From Eubacteriales bacterium (GTDB taxonomy: Bacteria > Bacillota > Clostridia > Saccharofermentanales > DTU023), in NCBI GenBank assembly GCA_030537525.1, contig JAUNVU010000008.1, positions 1-40,885 on the forward strand: a DNA stretch of 40,885 bases, in the 5' to 3' direction. Position numbers and translations under genes: made by a program. The notes beneath the pieces are model-generated. The model had not been told where the DNA came from. It searched no databases and worked only from the letters and a program-made list of their open reading frames with translations. The number at the start of each line of letters is the position of its first letter. The first letter of the stretch is position 1. Below are positions 28,416-37,489 of the stretch, piece by piece.

Positions 28416-31043
28416 ATGTTAATTAGACTATCTGAAAGATCTGCTGAGGTTCTAGCCAATGCAGTTAAGTTGGCAAAAGCCTACCGCGTCAGTTACGTAG
28501 GTACGGAGCATATGCTCCTAGCAATTTTAAGAGAGGACGGCAGTGTGGCCAGGCACTCACTTGAGGCGCAAGGTCTCGATGCCGATAGAGTGACGGAAAT
28601 TCTCAATAACTACTACGGTAGGCAGCCAGTTGAAGGCTTAGTTGAGGGACAAGTCGATATTGAAAAGAGTATTAAGAATTTCACGCCACGAACGGCACAG
28701 ATACTGCAGAGCGCCAGTCGTGAGGCAGAACTCAGGCGAGCTGAATCAATTGAGCCAGAGCATCTGCTGCTGGCGAGCTTGCGTCAGAGTTCTAGCCTGA
28801 CTGCGAAGATTCTAGAGGCGATGGGGATCAATCCCAGAAACGCCTACCTAGTTCTGCACAAGGCACTGATGGAGGCCGAAGAGACCACTGGGGGTGAGCT
28901 GAATATGGAAAATAAAAAGAAGGTAAATAAAGATAGCAAGACCCCGACGCTGGATCAGTTCTCCCAGGATTTCAGCCAAGAGGCCAGAGAAGGTAATTTC
29001 GACCCAATCATCGGCCGTGACGCTGAGGTACTAAGAGTGATGCAGATCCTCGGACGTCGGACGAAGAACAATCCCGTCCTAATCGGTGAACCCGGTGTCG
29101 GTAAGACAGCAATCGTCGAAGGACTAGCCCAGAAAATTGAAGCTGGCGATGTCCCAGAGCTGCTTCAAGGTAAGCGTCTGGTCTCACTAGATCTCTCGGG
29201 CATGATCGCTGGTGCAAAGTACCGCGGTGAATTTGAAGAACGTCTCAAGAAGGGTCTCGATGAGGCCGACGAGGCAGGCAATATCATTCTCTTCATCGAT
29301 GAGCTCCACACGATCATTGGTGCTGGTGCCACCGAAGGTGCGATGGATGCCGCCAACATTCTGAAACCCATGTTGGCCCGTGGCAAGATGCAAGTCATCG
29401 GCGCTACAACGATCAATGAGTACAGAAAGCATATCGAGAAGGACGCCGCCCTAGAGCGTCGTTTCCAGCCCGTCATGGTCAGTGAACCAACACAGGCCGA
29501 CAGTGTACAGATTCTGCTTGGTCTGCGTCCGAAATATGAAGAACACCACCAGGTCCAGATCTCAGATGAGGCGATCGAGGCCGCAGTTGAGCTCTCCAGC
29601 CGCTACATTGCCGACCGCTTCCTGCCCGACAAGGCAATCGATTTAATCGACGAAGCAGCGTCCAAGATGCGTCTGAGACGAGTCAGCCAGCCCGACAATA
29701 TCCGGGATCTCGAGACTGAATTGGCAGATGTCGTCGCGAAGAAAGAGGCGGCAGCTAGCGAGGAAAACTTCGAAGAAGCTGCGAAACTCCGTCAACGCGA
29801 GTGTCAAATTGACGAAGAGCTGCAGGCAGCCCGTGCCGAGCAGAGACAGACCAATCAGGAAAACAGCGAGCTCACGGCTGAAGAAATTGCCGACGTCGTG
29901 GCTCAGTGGACAGGAGTTCCCGTCCGCAGGTTGACCGAAACCGACAATGAGCGCTTGAAGAATCTCGAAGCAGAACTCAAGACTCGTGTCATCGGTCAGG
30001 ATGAGGCAGTAGAAGCCGTGGCAAAAGCCATCCGTCGTGGTCGACTCGGTCTCAAGGATCCTAAGCGGCCAACCGGTAGCTTCATCTTCCTCGGTTCCAC
30101 AGGTGTGGGTAAGACTGAATTGGCGAAGGCCCTGGCCGAAGAAGTATTCGGTGACAAAAACGCCCTCATTCGAGTTGACATGTCCGAGTACATGGAAAAA
30201 TTCGATGTCAGCAAGCTAATCGGTTCGCCCCCAGGCTATGTTGGCTACGACGAGGGCGGTCAGTTGACGGAAAAAGTCAGAAGACGCCCGTACTCAGTAG
30301 TGCTCTTTGACGAAATCGAGAAGGCTCACCCCGACGTCTTCAACACCCTCTTGCAGGTACTAGACGACGGTCATCTGACAGATGCCCAGGGTCGCACGGT
30401 CGACTTCAAGAATACGATCATCATCATGACTTCAAACCTCGGTGCACGTCTAATCTCCGCACGTGATAGTCAATTTGGCTTCCAGGTTGAGACCGGTGAC
30501 GAAGGCGAGAAGAGTCGTCCAGAACTATATGGCGGCAAGAGCTATGAAGAAGCGAAGAAACAGGTCATGGGTGAGCTCAAGCGCTCCTTCCCACCTGAGT
30601 TCCTGAACCGTATCGACTCGGTAATCTTCTTCCACATGCTCGACAATGAGGCCATGCTGGAGATCTCCGACATCATGCTCGACGAGCTCGGCAAGCGCAT
30701 TCAGGATCTAGGTTATCAATTATCGGTAACTGATGATGCCAGACAGTTCCTAGCGGAACATGGCTATGAGCCAGAATATGGTGCTAGACCACTGCGTCGC
30801 TTGATTCAAACCGAAGTCGAAGATCGCTTCTCTGAAAGCATTCTCGCAGGTGATCTCCTAACAGGAGATGAGGCCGTGGTTGACCTGGCAGCAAATGGTG
30901 AAGAGCTAGAAGTCAGAAGAGGCGAGTCGAAGCTCAGTCTCGAAGAAGCGGCGAAACTACCTGAGAAGGAAGCAGAGCCGAGAGCTCCTGAAACTACAGA
31001 GGATCAGGAAGACTTGAAAGAAGATATAGAAATTGAAAAATAA
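28416..31043 (+). CDS. clpC: ATP-dependent Clp protease ATPase subunit ClpC
   Basis: An 875-residue HSP100 ATPase that unfolds proteins for ClpP. It has two N-terminal Clp repeats (residues 3-145), AAA domain 1 with GEPGVGKTA (about 224-232) and [13 protein letters not shown], a middle region with a UVR-like motif ([12 protein letters not shown]), and AAA domain 2 with GSTGVGKTE (about 560-568) and [10 protein letters not shown]. The C-terminal D2-small domain is followed by an acidic tail of about 50 residues (rich in E, D and K), longer than usual. AAGGAGG overlaps the ctsR stop codon, so the two are coupled. It belongs to the CtsR regulon. Confidence 0.97.
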   Translation: MLIRLSERSAEVLANAVKLAKAYRVSYVGTEHMLLAILREDGSVARHSLEAQGLDADRVTEILNNYYGRQPVEGLVEGQVDIEKSIKNFTPRTAQILQSASREAELRRAESIEPEHLLLASLRQSSSLTAKILEAMGINPRNAYLVLHKALMEAEETTGGELNMENKKKVNKDSKTPTLDQFSQDFSQEAREGNFDPIIGRDAEVLRVMQILGRRTKNNPVLIGEPGVGKTAIVEGLAQKIEAGDVPELLQGKRLVSLDLSGMIAGAKYRGEFEERLKKGLDEADEAGNIILFIDELHTIIGAGATEGAMDAANILKPMLARGKMQVIGATTINEYRKHIEKDAALERRFQPVMVSEPTQADSVQILLGLRPKYEEHHQVQISDEAIEAAVELSSRYIADRFLPDKAIDLIDEAASKMRLRRVSQPDNIRDLETELADVVAKKEAAASEENFEEAAKLRQRECQIDEELQAARAEQRQTNQENSELTAEEIADVVAQWTGVPVRRLTETDNERLKNLEAELKTRVIGQDEAVEAVAKAIRRGRLGLKDPKRPTGSFIFLGSTGVGKTELAKALAEEVFGDKNALIRVDMSEYMEKFDVSKLIGSPPGYVGYDEGGQLTEKVRRRPYSVVLFDEIEKAHPDVFNTLLQVLDDGHLTDAQGRTVDFKNTIIIMTSNLGARLISARDSQFGFQVETGDEGEKSRPELYGGKSYEEAKKQVMGELKRSFPPEFLNRIDSVIFFHMLDNEAMLEISDIMLDELGKRIQDLGYQLSVTDDARQFLAEHGYEPEYGARPLRRLIQTEVEDRFSESILAGDLLTGDEAVVDLAANGEELEVRRGESKLSLEEAAKLPEKEAEPRAPETTEDQEDLKEDIEIEK

Positions 31044-31055
31044 TTAGCTAAAACG

Positions 31056-31094
31056 AGCCCCGGTAATTGGCAGGTCCAATACCGGGGCTTTTTT
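31056..31094 (+). terminator. Rho-independent terminator of ctsR-clpC
   Basis: AGCCCCGGT and ATTGG pair with CCAAT and ACCGGGGCT (one A bulged), followed by six T. Confidence 0.93.
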
Positions 31095-31136
31095 AATTAT
31101 AAGTTTGTAATTGTTGTCTTGGTAAAATTAGATCAT

Positions 31137-31715
31137 TTAGTCTAATAGGTCATATTGCTCATAGAACTTTTCTCGTTCTCCAGGGTGAGAGTCAAAGTAT
31201 CTGTAGACGGCCTGGGAGCGGATAAGATATGCCTTCCACTGCTTCTCCTTTTCTGGTTGATCTAGACCGTATTGGTGATAGAGATCATCGTATAACTTGC
31301 GTATATGTGGACGAAGATCATTTAAACCGATTTTCGCGATTCTGCGTAACTTCCATAATTGATAGCGGGTTAATCTATCGATTTTATTTTCATTGGCTTC
31401 GAAGAAAGATAATATTGCGGCAGATCTTTTACATTCGCGTTTTATGCCAGGTTCACCGTATTGGTTCTGAAATTTTGCTGGTAGGCCTTCACCTCTAACT
31501 TCTCCTGGATTATCTAATTGGAAAGCCTGTTCATCGAAGTCATCAAAGAATCTATGCCAGTCGAGGACAACCGCAGGAATTTTCACACCTCCATACTCGA
31601 CAATTTCTTCGAGTTCACCAAGTGGCGCAGGTAGTACGAAGTAGTAGATCCCCCCTACTAGCAGCAGTAGAAATAGGATGGCAGCTCCAATTCTGATCTT
31701 TTTCTGCTTTGTCAT
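31137..31715 (-). CDS. Small membrane-anchored protein of unknown function
   Basis: A 192-residue protein with a short basic N-terminus and one hydrophobic segment (about residues 8-29, IGAAILFLLLLVGGIYYFVLP), with the rest outside the cell. The outer part is charged and rich in Y, R, D and E; phrases such as RYQLWKLRRIAKIGLNDL suggest helices. There is no lipobox and no recognised domain. GGGAGA precedes the ATG. It converges on clpC and diverges from the cyclophilin gene, with its own promoter. Its reading frame is well preserved, so it is probably a real gene. Confidence 0.7.
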   Translation of the reverse strand: MTKQKKIRIGAAILFLLLLVGGIYYFVLPAPLGELEEIVEYGGVKIPAVVLDWHRFFDDFDEQAFQLDNPGEVRGEGLPAKFQNQYGEPGIKRECKRSAAILSFFEANENKIDRLTRYQLWKLRRIAKIGLNDLRPHIRKLYDDLYHQYGLDQPEKEKQWKAYLIRSQAVYRYFDSHPGEREKFYEQYDLLD

Positions 31716-31752
31716 TTCTATCTCCCTTCCTCAATAATTCCCTGTTATCATG

Positions 31753-31780
31753 AGTATAGTCAAAATTTTGGAAAAGTTAA
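31753..31780 (-). promoter_or_regulatory. Promoter of the small membrane-anchored protein gene
   Basis: On the minus strand TTAACT (31775-31780) and TATACT (31753-31758) are 16 bases apart, 38 bases before the start codon. Agreement with the consensus is moderate. Confidence 0.55.
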
Positions 31781-31837
31781 GATGAGTGTAAAAATGGAAA
31801 ACAACTTAACTATCTAATAGAAGTCAGAGAGGGAACA

Positions 31838-32509
31838 ATGAGCAAATTCAAGTTATTCACCAGCTTACTAGCATTTTGTATTTTGATCGGTTGTTTGTCG
31901 GCTTGCGACAAAAATGATCAAGCGCCAACTGAGACCACTGAGGATACTGTCGTAGATAATGCTGAAGCTCCCGTAGATGGTGCTGCCGAATCCACATACG
32001 TTAAAAGTGCAGAACCTACCGATTTCATCTGCATCAAGATGGACAGCGGTGCAGAGATTGTCATTCAGCTGCTGCCAGATAAGGCTCCAATCACGGTAGA
32101 GAACTTCAAGAAATTGGTGGCAAATAAATTCTATGACGGCCTGATCTTCCATCGAGTGATTGACGGCTTCATGATCCAAGGTGGTGACCCCGAAGGCACA
32201 GGTATGGGTGGTGCTGAGGAGAAGATTAAAGGTGAATTTGAGAGCAATGGCGTCAGTAATGATCTACAGCATGGTCGCGGTGTCGTCTCTATGGCGAGAT
32301 CTAGCGATCCTAACTCTGCCAGCTCACAATTCTTCATCTGTCAGGCAGACAGTTTCTTCTTGGACGGTGATTATGCGGCATTTGGCCAAGTCCTAAGTGG
32401 AATGGACGAAGTCGATCGTATCGCGAATTTACCTAAGGATTCCAGTGATCGTCCTGAGAACCCGCCGGTGATGGAAGAAGTTTACTTCATCGAAGAGCCA
32501 CAGCAATAA
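31838..32509 (+). CDS. Cyclophilin-type peptidyl-prolyl isomerase lipoprotein
   Basis: A 223-residue lipoprotein; the signal peptide ends CLSAC with the lipidated Cys23, followed by a Thr/Glu-rich spacer to about residue 60. The cyclophilin domain has the catalytic Arg in FHRVIDGFMIQGGDPEGTG, then ARSSDPNSASSQFFI and FLDGDYAAFGQV. The position of the cyclosporin-contact Trp of human CypA holds Phe (FFLDG), as in many bacterial cyclophilins. It probably works on exported proteins beside the two parvulin foldases at 16560-19916. GAGAGGGA precedes the ATG. Confidence 0.93.
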   Translation: MSKFKLFTSLLAFCILIGCLSACDKNDQAPTETTEDTVVDNAEAPVDGAAESTYVKSAEPTDFICIKMDSGAEIVIQLLPDKAPITVENFKKLVANKFYDGLIFHRVIDGFMIQGGDPEGTGMGGAEEKIKGEFESNGVSNDLQHGRGVVSMARSSDPNSASSQFFICQADSFFLDGDYAAFGQVLSGMDEVDRIANLPKDSSDRPENPPVMEEVYFIEEPQQ

Positions 32510-32655
32510 ATAGTACAGATATTAGCTCCGAAGGCTAAACTCAACCACTGCTATACTACGAATACAACCAGCAGTTAAGAAATTTCACCGTTTCCAACGG
32601 CTGATCCCTGTTCTGGTGGTTTCCTGCCAGGAATAATGAAGGCGTAGAAAAAGCA

Positions 32656-32671
32656 GATGGTTAAAACCATC
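32656..32671 (+). promoter_or_regulatory. Inverted repeat upstream of the XRE gene, possible operator
   Basis: GATGGT-TAAA-ACCATC is a perfect 6-bp inverted repeat ending 22 bases before the XRE start codon. XRE regulators commonly bind such repeats at their own promoter; a 5' RNA hairpin is the alternative. No convincing promoter was found in the rest of this 184-base gap. Confidence 0.45.
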
Positions 32672-32693
32672 ATAGTTAGCAAAGGAGCTAAAC

Positions 32694-33188
32694 ATGGACT
32701 ATCAAGCACTAGCAAATAATATTCAGAGATTTCGTAAGAGCAAGAACCTGACTCAGGATCAGTTGGCAGAGCAGATCGGCGTATCTTCACAGGCTGTCTC
32801 CAAGTGGGAAAATGGTGCGTCGTGCCCCGATATCGCGCTTTTGCCAGAATTGGCGAAAATTTTCGAGGTCAGCATTGACGAGATCTTCAGTCAGCCGAAT
32901 TTCGAAGTAGTGACTTATCAGCAGGAGGGCATGCGCAAGAATATCGACGAGATGTTCTTCCGAGTTCGTATACTCAGCAGTGACGGTGACAAGGTCAATG
33001 TCAATCTGCCAATGGCTCTCTTGCGCGTAATGCCCGCAGAGTCGATGGGCATCAATATCGGTGGTGTTAACCTGTCGGACAGCATCGATTTCAAGATGAT
33101 CATGGATCTGGCTGAGAAAGGGGCCATGGGTAAACTTGTAGAAATTGAATCGGCAGACGGCGATCACATCCAAGTCTTCGTCGACTAG
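32694..33188 (+). CDS. XRE-family regulator with C-terminal sensor-like domain
   Basis: A 164-residue protein. Residues 6-62 are a Cro/CI-type helix-turn-helix (LTQDQLAEQIGVSSQAVSKWENG). Residues about 83-164 form a separate beta-rich domain (VRILSSDGDKVNVNLPMALL, then LVEIESADGDHIQVFVD) of a type often found after such HTH domains or in small stand-alone proteins. AAAGGAG precedes the ATG. The next gene, 15 bases later, resembles this C-terminal part. Probable autoregulation through the inverted repeat at 32656. The signal it senses is unknown. Confidence 0.85.
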   Translation: MDYQALANNIQRFRKSKNLTQDQLAEQIGVSSQAVSKWENGASCPDIALLPELAKIFEVSIDEIFSQPNFEVVTYQQEGMRKNIDEMFFRVRILSSDGDKVNVNLPMALLRVMPAESMGINIGGVNLSDSIDFKMIMDLAEKGAMGKLVEIESADGDHIQVFVD

Positions 33189-33203
33189 CCCTGGTATGTA
33201 TTC

Positions 33204-33518
33204 GTGAAAATCATTATTGAACACAATTCAGAAGGTAAGTCCCGTAGAATCTGGCTGCCCATCCCCAATTTTCTCTTCAGTCTCGGCAGGGTTATTAAAT
33301 TTGCTCCTGGCAACATGCTGAGAGTAGACAGTAAGCCAAACTATGATGCAGGCAAGATCAAGCTGGAAGATGAAAATGGCTCAGGTGATCTAAAAATCAC
33401 GAAAGAGCAGATCAAGGTTTTCAAGAGGGAGTTGAAGAAAATGCGCAAGCAGTATCCTGGTGTCCCACTAGTCGAGATCAGAGAGTCAGGTGGCAATGGG
33501 GTGTCGATCTATCCATAA
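33204..33518 (+). CDS. Small protein resembling the C-terminal domain of the preceding XRE regulator
   Basis: A 104-residue protein starting at GTG; the ribosome site is poor, so translation may depend on coupling to the XRE gene 15 bases upstream. It begins MKIIIEHNSEG and has RIWLPIPNFLFSLG, which parallels VNVNLPMALLRV in the XRE protein. It ends LVEIRESGGNGVSIYP, which parallels LVEIESADGDHIQVFVD. The region between is charged (KITKEQIKVFKRELKKMRK), likely helical. There is no signal peptide or long membrane span. Probably a partner that pairs with or competes with the XRE tail; this is inference. Confidence 0.65.
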   Translation: MKIIIEHNSEGKSRRIWLPIPNFLFSLGRVIKFAPGNMLRVDSKPNYDAGKIKLEDENGSGDLKITKEQIKVFKRELKKMRKQYPGVPLVEIRESGGNGVSIYP

Positions 33519-33562
33519 ACCCAACCCTGTCAGACGATACTAAAACAGGTTAGTATATAACC

Positions 33563-34354
33563 ATGCAGATAGCCTATCTTGAAGATCGTCCATTGGATCA
33601 AGAGCAGATGCTCATTCTGCTCAGGGCTTGGATCGAGGAACGCTCACCGCAGTCCGCGGTGACCATTTTTCCCGATGCCGAGTCCTTCCTCTTTGCCTTG
33701 GAAGACCAGCATTTTGACCTCTATCTCTTCGACATTTTGATGCCCGGCCAAGATGGACTGAGTCTGGCGCAGGAGCTGAGAGCTCAGGGCAATGAGAGTC
33801 CGATCGTCTTCGTCACTTCCGAAATTGACTACGTCCTTGCTGGCTACAAGGTCGCCGCGACCGACTACCTCTTGAAACCTATAGAGAAGGCAGAACTCTT
33901 CCAAGTCCTAGATCGCGTGGCAAAAGCCCTGAGTAGCAACAGACCAGCTCTTGTCCTCGACCATGTAGAGGGTCTAGAGACGATATTTATAGATCAAATT
34001 CTGGCGGTAGAAGCTGCTGATAAAGAGGTGATTTACAGCCTTAAGACTCCCAAGAAGAGCCGCCAGATTCGTCTGCGTGATAGTCTCCAAGCAGTTGAAG
34101 AGCGGCTTGCTGACCTGGGCTTTGGCCGTCAATTTCAGCGAATCCACAGGGCGGTTCTTGTCAATCTTTCCTTCGTCCAGCGCATTGAGCAGAGTACGGT
34201 CCTCATGCAGGATGGACAAACCTTCCCATTAGCACGCAATCGACGTCGCGAGGTCATGGCCCAATATTTGGCCTACCGCAAGGCGCGTGCTGCTGAGCGC
34301 AGCGGTCGTGCTTCAGAAGCAGGGAAGCTGGGACAGCCAGGAGGGGCAAAATGA
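33563..34354 (+). CDS. LytTR response regulator (AgrA-like)
   Basis: A 263-residue response regulator. The receiver domain (1-125) has acidic residues E7 and D8, the phosphoacceptor D57 in FDILMPGQDG, T85 (FVTS) and K107 (LLKPIEK). A LytTR DNA-binding domain follows (about 140-240) with FQRIHRAVLVNLSFVQRIE. A basic, low-complexity tail of about 25 residues ends the protein. It overlaps the histidine kinase gene by four bases (ATGA), so the pair is translationally coupled. Agr-type regulators control peptide quorum sensing, bacteriocins or competence, but no AgrB or AgrD gene is seen in this window. Confidence 0.92.
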   Translation: MQIAYLEDRPLDQEQMLILLRAWIEERSPQSAVTIFPDAESFLFALEDQHFDLYLFDILMPGQDGLSLAQELRAQGNESPIVFVTSEIDYVLAGYKVAATDYLLKPIEKAELFQVLDRVAKALSSNRPALVLDHVEGLETIFIDQILAVEAADKEVIYSLKTPKKSRQIRLRDSLQAVEERLADLGFGRQFQRIHRAVLVNLSFVQRIEQSTVLMQDGQTFPLARNRRREVMAQYLAYRKARAAERSGRASEAGKLGQPGGAK

Positions 34355-35496
34355 GTTATTACGCCATCTTGCCCATACTTGCCGTCTGTCTCTTATCAAC
34401 ACTTGAGTTTCGACGGGGCAAGGTCCAATACCTCGTCACAGCGGCCATAATCGGCCTCGCAGCCGCCGCAGGAGAGTATTTTCAACTTGCCTGGTTATTT
34501 CCCGCAATTGCCATCCCCACGGCCTTCATCAGCCTACTCTTCTATGCAACTGCCGCCCGCCACCCTGTGTATTTTGACAGGCCTTGGCAGTTTCTCGTTC
34601 TCCTCTTCATTTTCTACGCACTGCTCGGTCTCCTGCCACTGCGCCTAGCCCTGAGCCTCGCCGCATCGCTCGCCATAGTTTTCCTCTGGCTCAGCCAGAA
34701 GATACTAATTTTCTGGGGTATAGCGGGCTATATCCTGCTCCAAATTGCAATTTATTTTGTCCCCGCAAAGCCCCTATTCCTGATCCTTTGCTACCTCAGC
34801 TTTGCCCTGATTTACGCGCTATCGATCTTCACGAGAGAGAAACAAGCGAAGGAAGCGGAAGCTCGCCTCGAGAGCGTGCTTGCCGCTTATGCGGAAGAGG
34901 TCCAGGCCAGTCATCTCCAGATGCGGGCCTGGCGCCATGACTTTCACAATCACCTACAGAGCATGCGCTATTATCTCCAAGAGGACCGGACAGCCGAGCT
35001 CACTACTTATCTCACTGAGCTGCAAAGCGATTTGGCTTCTGTCTACACCATGGTCAAGACGGGGCACCTCTCACTCGATGCCGTGCTCAATAGTAAATTA
35101 ACCTTGGCAAAAGCCGCGGACATCGCCCTAGACATTACGGTTTTCCCCTTGCCGAAAATTTCGATTTCAGACGTCGATTTGACGGCCCTAATCGGGAATT
35201 TGCTCGACAATGCCATAGAGGCTTGTGAGAAGATCCCCAAAGAACGGCGGTTTATCAGGCTCTACCTCGACAGTGAGGGAGAGCAACTCTATTTGTCTAT
35301 TCACAATGCAGCGAAGGAGAACCTGTCGTTCAACGAGCGCAATTACATCTCAAACAAGCGAGGCAGGCACGGTCTAGGTATGAAGCGGGTGGCCATGTTA
35401 GTTGAAAAATACGGTGGCTTCCTGAACTTGCAAAATGAAGCAGGTGTCTTTGCCGCTGAATTGACCTTCGCACTGCCATCTGAGATTGAAAAATGA
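34351..35496 (+). CDS. GHKL sensor histidine kinase (AgrC-like)
   Basis: A 381-residue membrane kinase. Residues 1-160 hold about six hydrophobic segments. The dimerisation helix has the phosphorylated His at H196 in WRHDFHNHLQ. The GHKL ATPase domain has the N-box LTALIGNLLDNAIEAC and the G-box GRHGLGMKRV. The architecture matches AgrC/ComD-type kinases that detect extracellular peptides. Its partner is the overlapping LytTR regulator. A terminator-like hairpin follows, before two ABC exporter genes that it may control. Confidence 0.92.
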   Translation: MSYYAILPILAVCLLSTLEFRRGKVQYLVTAAIIGLAAAAGEYFQLAWLFPAIAIPTAFISLLFYATAARHPVYFDRPWQFLVLLFIFYALLGLLPLRLALSLAASLAIVFLWLSQKILIFWGIAGYILLQIAIYFVPAKPLFLILCYLSFALIYALSIFTREKQAKEAEARLESVLAAYAEEVQASHLQMRAWRHDFHNHLQSMRYYLQEDRTAELTTYLTELQSDLASVYTMVKTGHLSLDAVLNSKLTLAKAADIALDITVFPLPKISISDVDLTALIGNLLDNAIEACEKIPKERRFIRLYLDSEGEQLYLSIHNAAKENLSFNERNYISNKRGRHGLGMKRVAMLVEKYGGFLNLQNEAGVFAAELTFALPSEIEK

Positions 35497-35514
35497 GATT
35501 TGCTTTCTGACAGT

Positions 35515-35542
35515 CGAGTTTAGAGACTCAAGCTCGGCTTTT
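35515..35542 (+). terminator. Possible terminator after the histidine kinase gene
   Basis: CGAGTTT pairs with AAGCTCG (one G-T wobble) across an 8-base loop, then GCTTTT. The T-run is short. The remaining bases before the ABC genes hold only a 5-bp hairpin (AGACT/AGTCT, 35647-35664). Confidence 0.5.
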
Positions 35543-35680
35543 GCCATTTTATGCTAAAAATTAATTATTACCGTCAGTCATCTGCCATTCACGGCTAAAT
35601 TTTGACTTTTCGCGCCAATTTCTGCCACGGACTTGCTGCAGCGGCTAGACTCTTTTTGAAGTCTATTTTAGGGAGGGTCT

Positions 35681-37489
35681 ATGTTAAGAGTTTTTCACAG
35701 ACTAAGATTTATCTTAGGAAAATATAATGAGTCGATGCCAGGTGCACTCGGGGCTTATTTTTTCTATCATCTCTTCTACCTCGTCTTGGCAGCAGCTTCG
35801 AGTATTCTCGGAGTAATCTTGCCGGCGCGTATCGTTGCGGTGGTTGCCAATCAAGGTTCCCTCTATCAGCTGCTCGCTGTGGCGGGGCTCTTGGCTGTCG
35901 TTGACATTCTTGTGACCTATTACAGTAATGCTAGCTACTTCGCTGATATGGTGATGCGGGCAATGCAATTTCCCGTTGCTTCCACGCACCTCATGCATCT
36001 TCCCGCAGAGAAGATGGAGGGTAGCTATGGGCAGCGGGTGACGGGTAGCGTCCTTAGCGCACTTTATCGAGGTAATGACGTTGGAGTTGAGGCGTATATT
36101 AGAGGGGCCTGGGAGCTGATTGAGGAGCTTCTGATCTCGGGCATATTACTTCTAATCAGTGCTAGACTCAGCTTCTGGTGGATGTTGCTACTGATCGTGA
36201 CTTCACTGCTTAAAGAGTGGGCAAAGAAGCCCTATCATAAGTACTTAGAAGAGAGCGATGGAGAATTCGTCGAAAGCTTCTATGAAAAACGCTACTTCGA
36301 GCAGATGGCCTTTTCTAATGAGGCGGCGAAGGACCTACGCATCTACCACTTGATAGACCTCTTCCGCCTTGGGCATTGGCGGAATATTAAGCGGGAAATG
36401 ACCCTCTACTTAAAGCTCTATCGGAAGGATCTATTCTACGGCTTGACGGGAGTTTTCGTCTTCTTATTCCGGGACTGTCTCTCGATACTAATCTTAATTC
36501 GGAGCTTAAAAAATGGCCTGCCCGTGACCGAATTCATCCTCTATCTCAGCATTTTGCCCGTTGTGGGGAAGACACTTGCTGGAGTCCTTTTTGCACTGAT
36601 GCAGATGAAGGGCAACAGGAAGTCCGTAGACGCCTATATCCAAGTCTACTCTGAACCCCATTATGATAGTGGAAACTATTCTGCAAGGCTCCCTGAGGGG
36701 ACGGCGGGAATTCGCTTCGAGCACGTCCGCTTTGCCTATCCGACAAAGGATGACCAAGACGCTAAGCCAGTTTTCGAAGACTTATCCTTCGAGATCAAGC
36801 CAGGTGAGAAGCTTGCCCTTGTCGGGGCTAATGGTGCAGGTAAGACGACAATTGCTAAATTGGCCTGCGGCCTCTTGACTCCAGAGTCTGGTGAGATTCA
36901 GATCGGCGGTGTAAACATTCACGATGTAAATCCTAAAGAACGCTATGAGTACTGCACACTCGTCTTTCAGGACATCTTCATCATGGCGATGACGATTGCG
37001 GAAAATGTGGCAGGAAAAGAGAGTGAAAGCTGTGATCGCGAGCGTGTGCGCTGGGCACTTCATGAAGCTGGTCTAGCCGAGTTTGTCGAGGGTTTGCCAG
37101 AAGGCATTGATACTATGCTGACGACCTATGTCGAGGAGACTGGGCTTGAGCTCTCGGGAGGGCAGAAGCAGAAGCTCCTACTGGCCAGAGCCCTCTATAA
37201 GGGCGGTGAGTTACTCATTCTAGATGAACCAAGCTCAGCTCTCGATCCTCTGGCGGAGGCTGCGCTCTATCGCCATTACCTTGATTTCAGTCAGGAGAAG
37301 ACGACTATTTTCATCTCTCACCGGCTCTCTTCAACGCAGTTTTGTGATCGTATCTTCTACATCGAAGACGGAAAGATCGCGGAAGTTGGCGACCATCAGA
37401 GCCTGATGGCTAAACAAGGTGGCTATTACGAGATGTTTGAAACACAGGCTAAGTACTATAGAGAGGAAGCAGAGAATGAAGAAAAATAG
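35681..37489 (+). CDS. ABC exporter half-transporter 1
   Basis: A 602-residue protein with an N-terminal membrane domain of about six helices and a C-terminal ATPase. The nucleotide-binding domain has Walker A GANGAGKTT (about 382-390), Q-loop VFQDIF, signature LSGGQKQK, Walker B LLILDEPSSALDP and the switch His in ISHRLSS; all are canonical. There is no C39 peptidase domain at the N-terminus, so it does not itself trim leader peptides. GGGAGGG precedes the ATG. Its end overlaps the next ABC gene by 14 bases, and the two most likely form a heterodimer. The cargo is unknown; the Agr-like genes upstream hint at a peptide. Confidence 0.92.
   Translation: MLRVFHRLRFILGKYNESMPGALGAYFFYHLFYLVLAAASSILGVILPARIVAVVANQGSLYQLLAVAGLLAVVDILVTYYSNASYFADMVMRAMQFPVASTHLMHLPAEKMEGSYGQRVTGSVLSALYRGNDVGVEAYIRGAWELIEELLISGILLLISARLSFWWMLLLIVTSLLKEWAKKPYHKYLEESDGEFVESFYEKRYFEQMAFSNEAAKDLRIYHLIDLFRLGHWRNIKREMTLYLKLYRKDLFYGLTGVFVFLFRDCLSILILIRSLKNGLPVTEFILYLSILPVVGKTLAGVLFALMQMKGNRKSVDAYIQVYSEPHYDSGNYSARLPEGTAGIRFEHVRFAYPTKDDQDAKPVFEDLSFEIKPGEKLALVGANGAGKTTIAKLACGLLTPESGEIQIGGVNIHDVNPKERYEYCTLVFQDIFIMAMTIAENVAGKESESCDRERVRWALHEAGLAEFVEGLPEGIDTMLTTYVEETGLELSGGQKQKLLLARALYKGGELLILDEPSSALDPLAEAALYRHYLDFSQEKTTIFISHRLSSTQFCDRIFYIEDGKIAEVGDHQSLMAKQGGYYEMFETQAKYYREEAENEEK

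Noticed and set aside
31753-31773. CtsR box before the small membrane protein and cyclophilin genes
   Set aside because: AGTCAAA is present as one half-site, but the second half does not match at the required spacing.
32575-32790. Minus-strand frame with a hydrophobic stretch between the cyclophilin and XRE genes
   Set aside because: It runs into the XRE coding sequence on the other strand and lacks a good ribosome site.
35551-35598. 15-codon frame before the ABC genes, considered as a signal peptide precursor
   Set aside because: It has no ribosome site, no leader or double-glycine motif, and is too short for a convincing precursor.
33519-35680. LytTR (AgrA-type) direct-repeat binding sites before the regulator and ABC genes
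   Set aside because: Single sequences close to the 9-base consensus exist near 35512, 35571 and 33545, but none has a convincing second copy 12-13 bases away.
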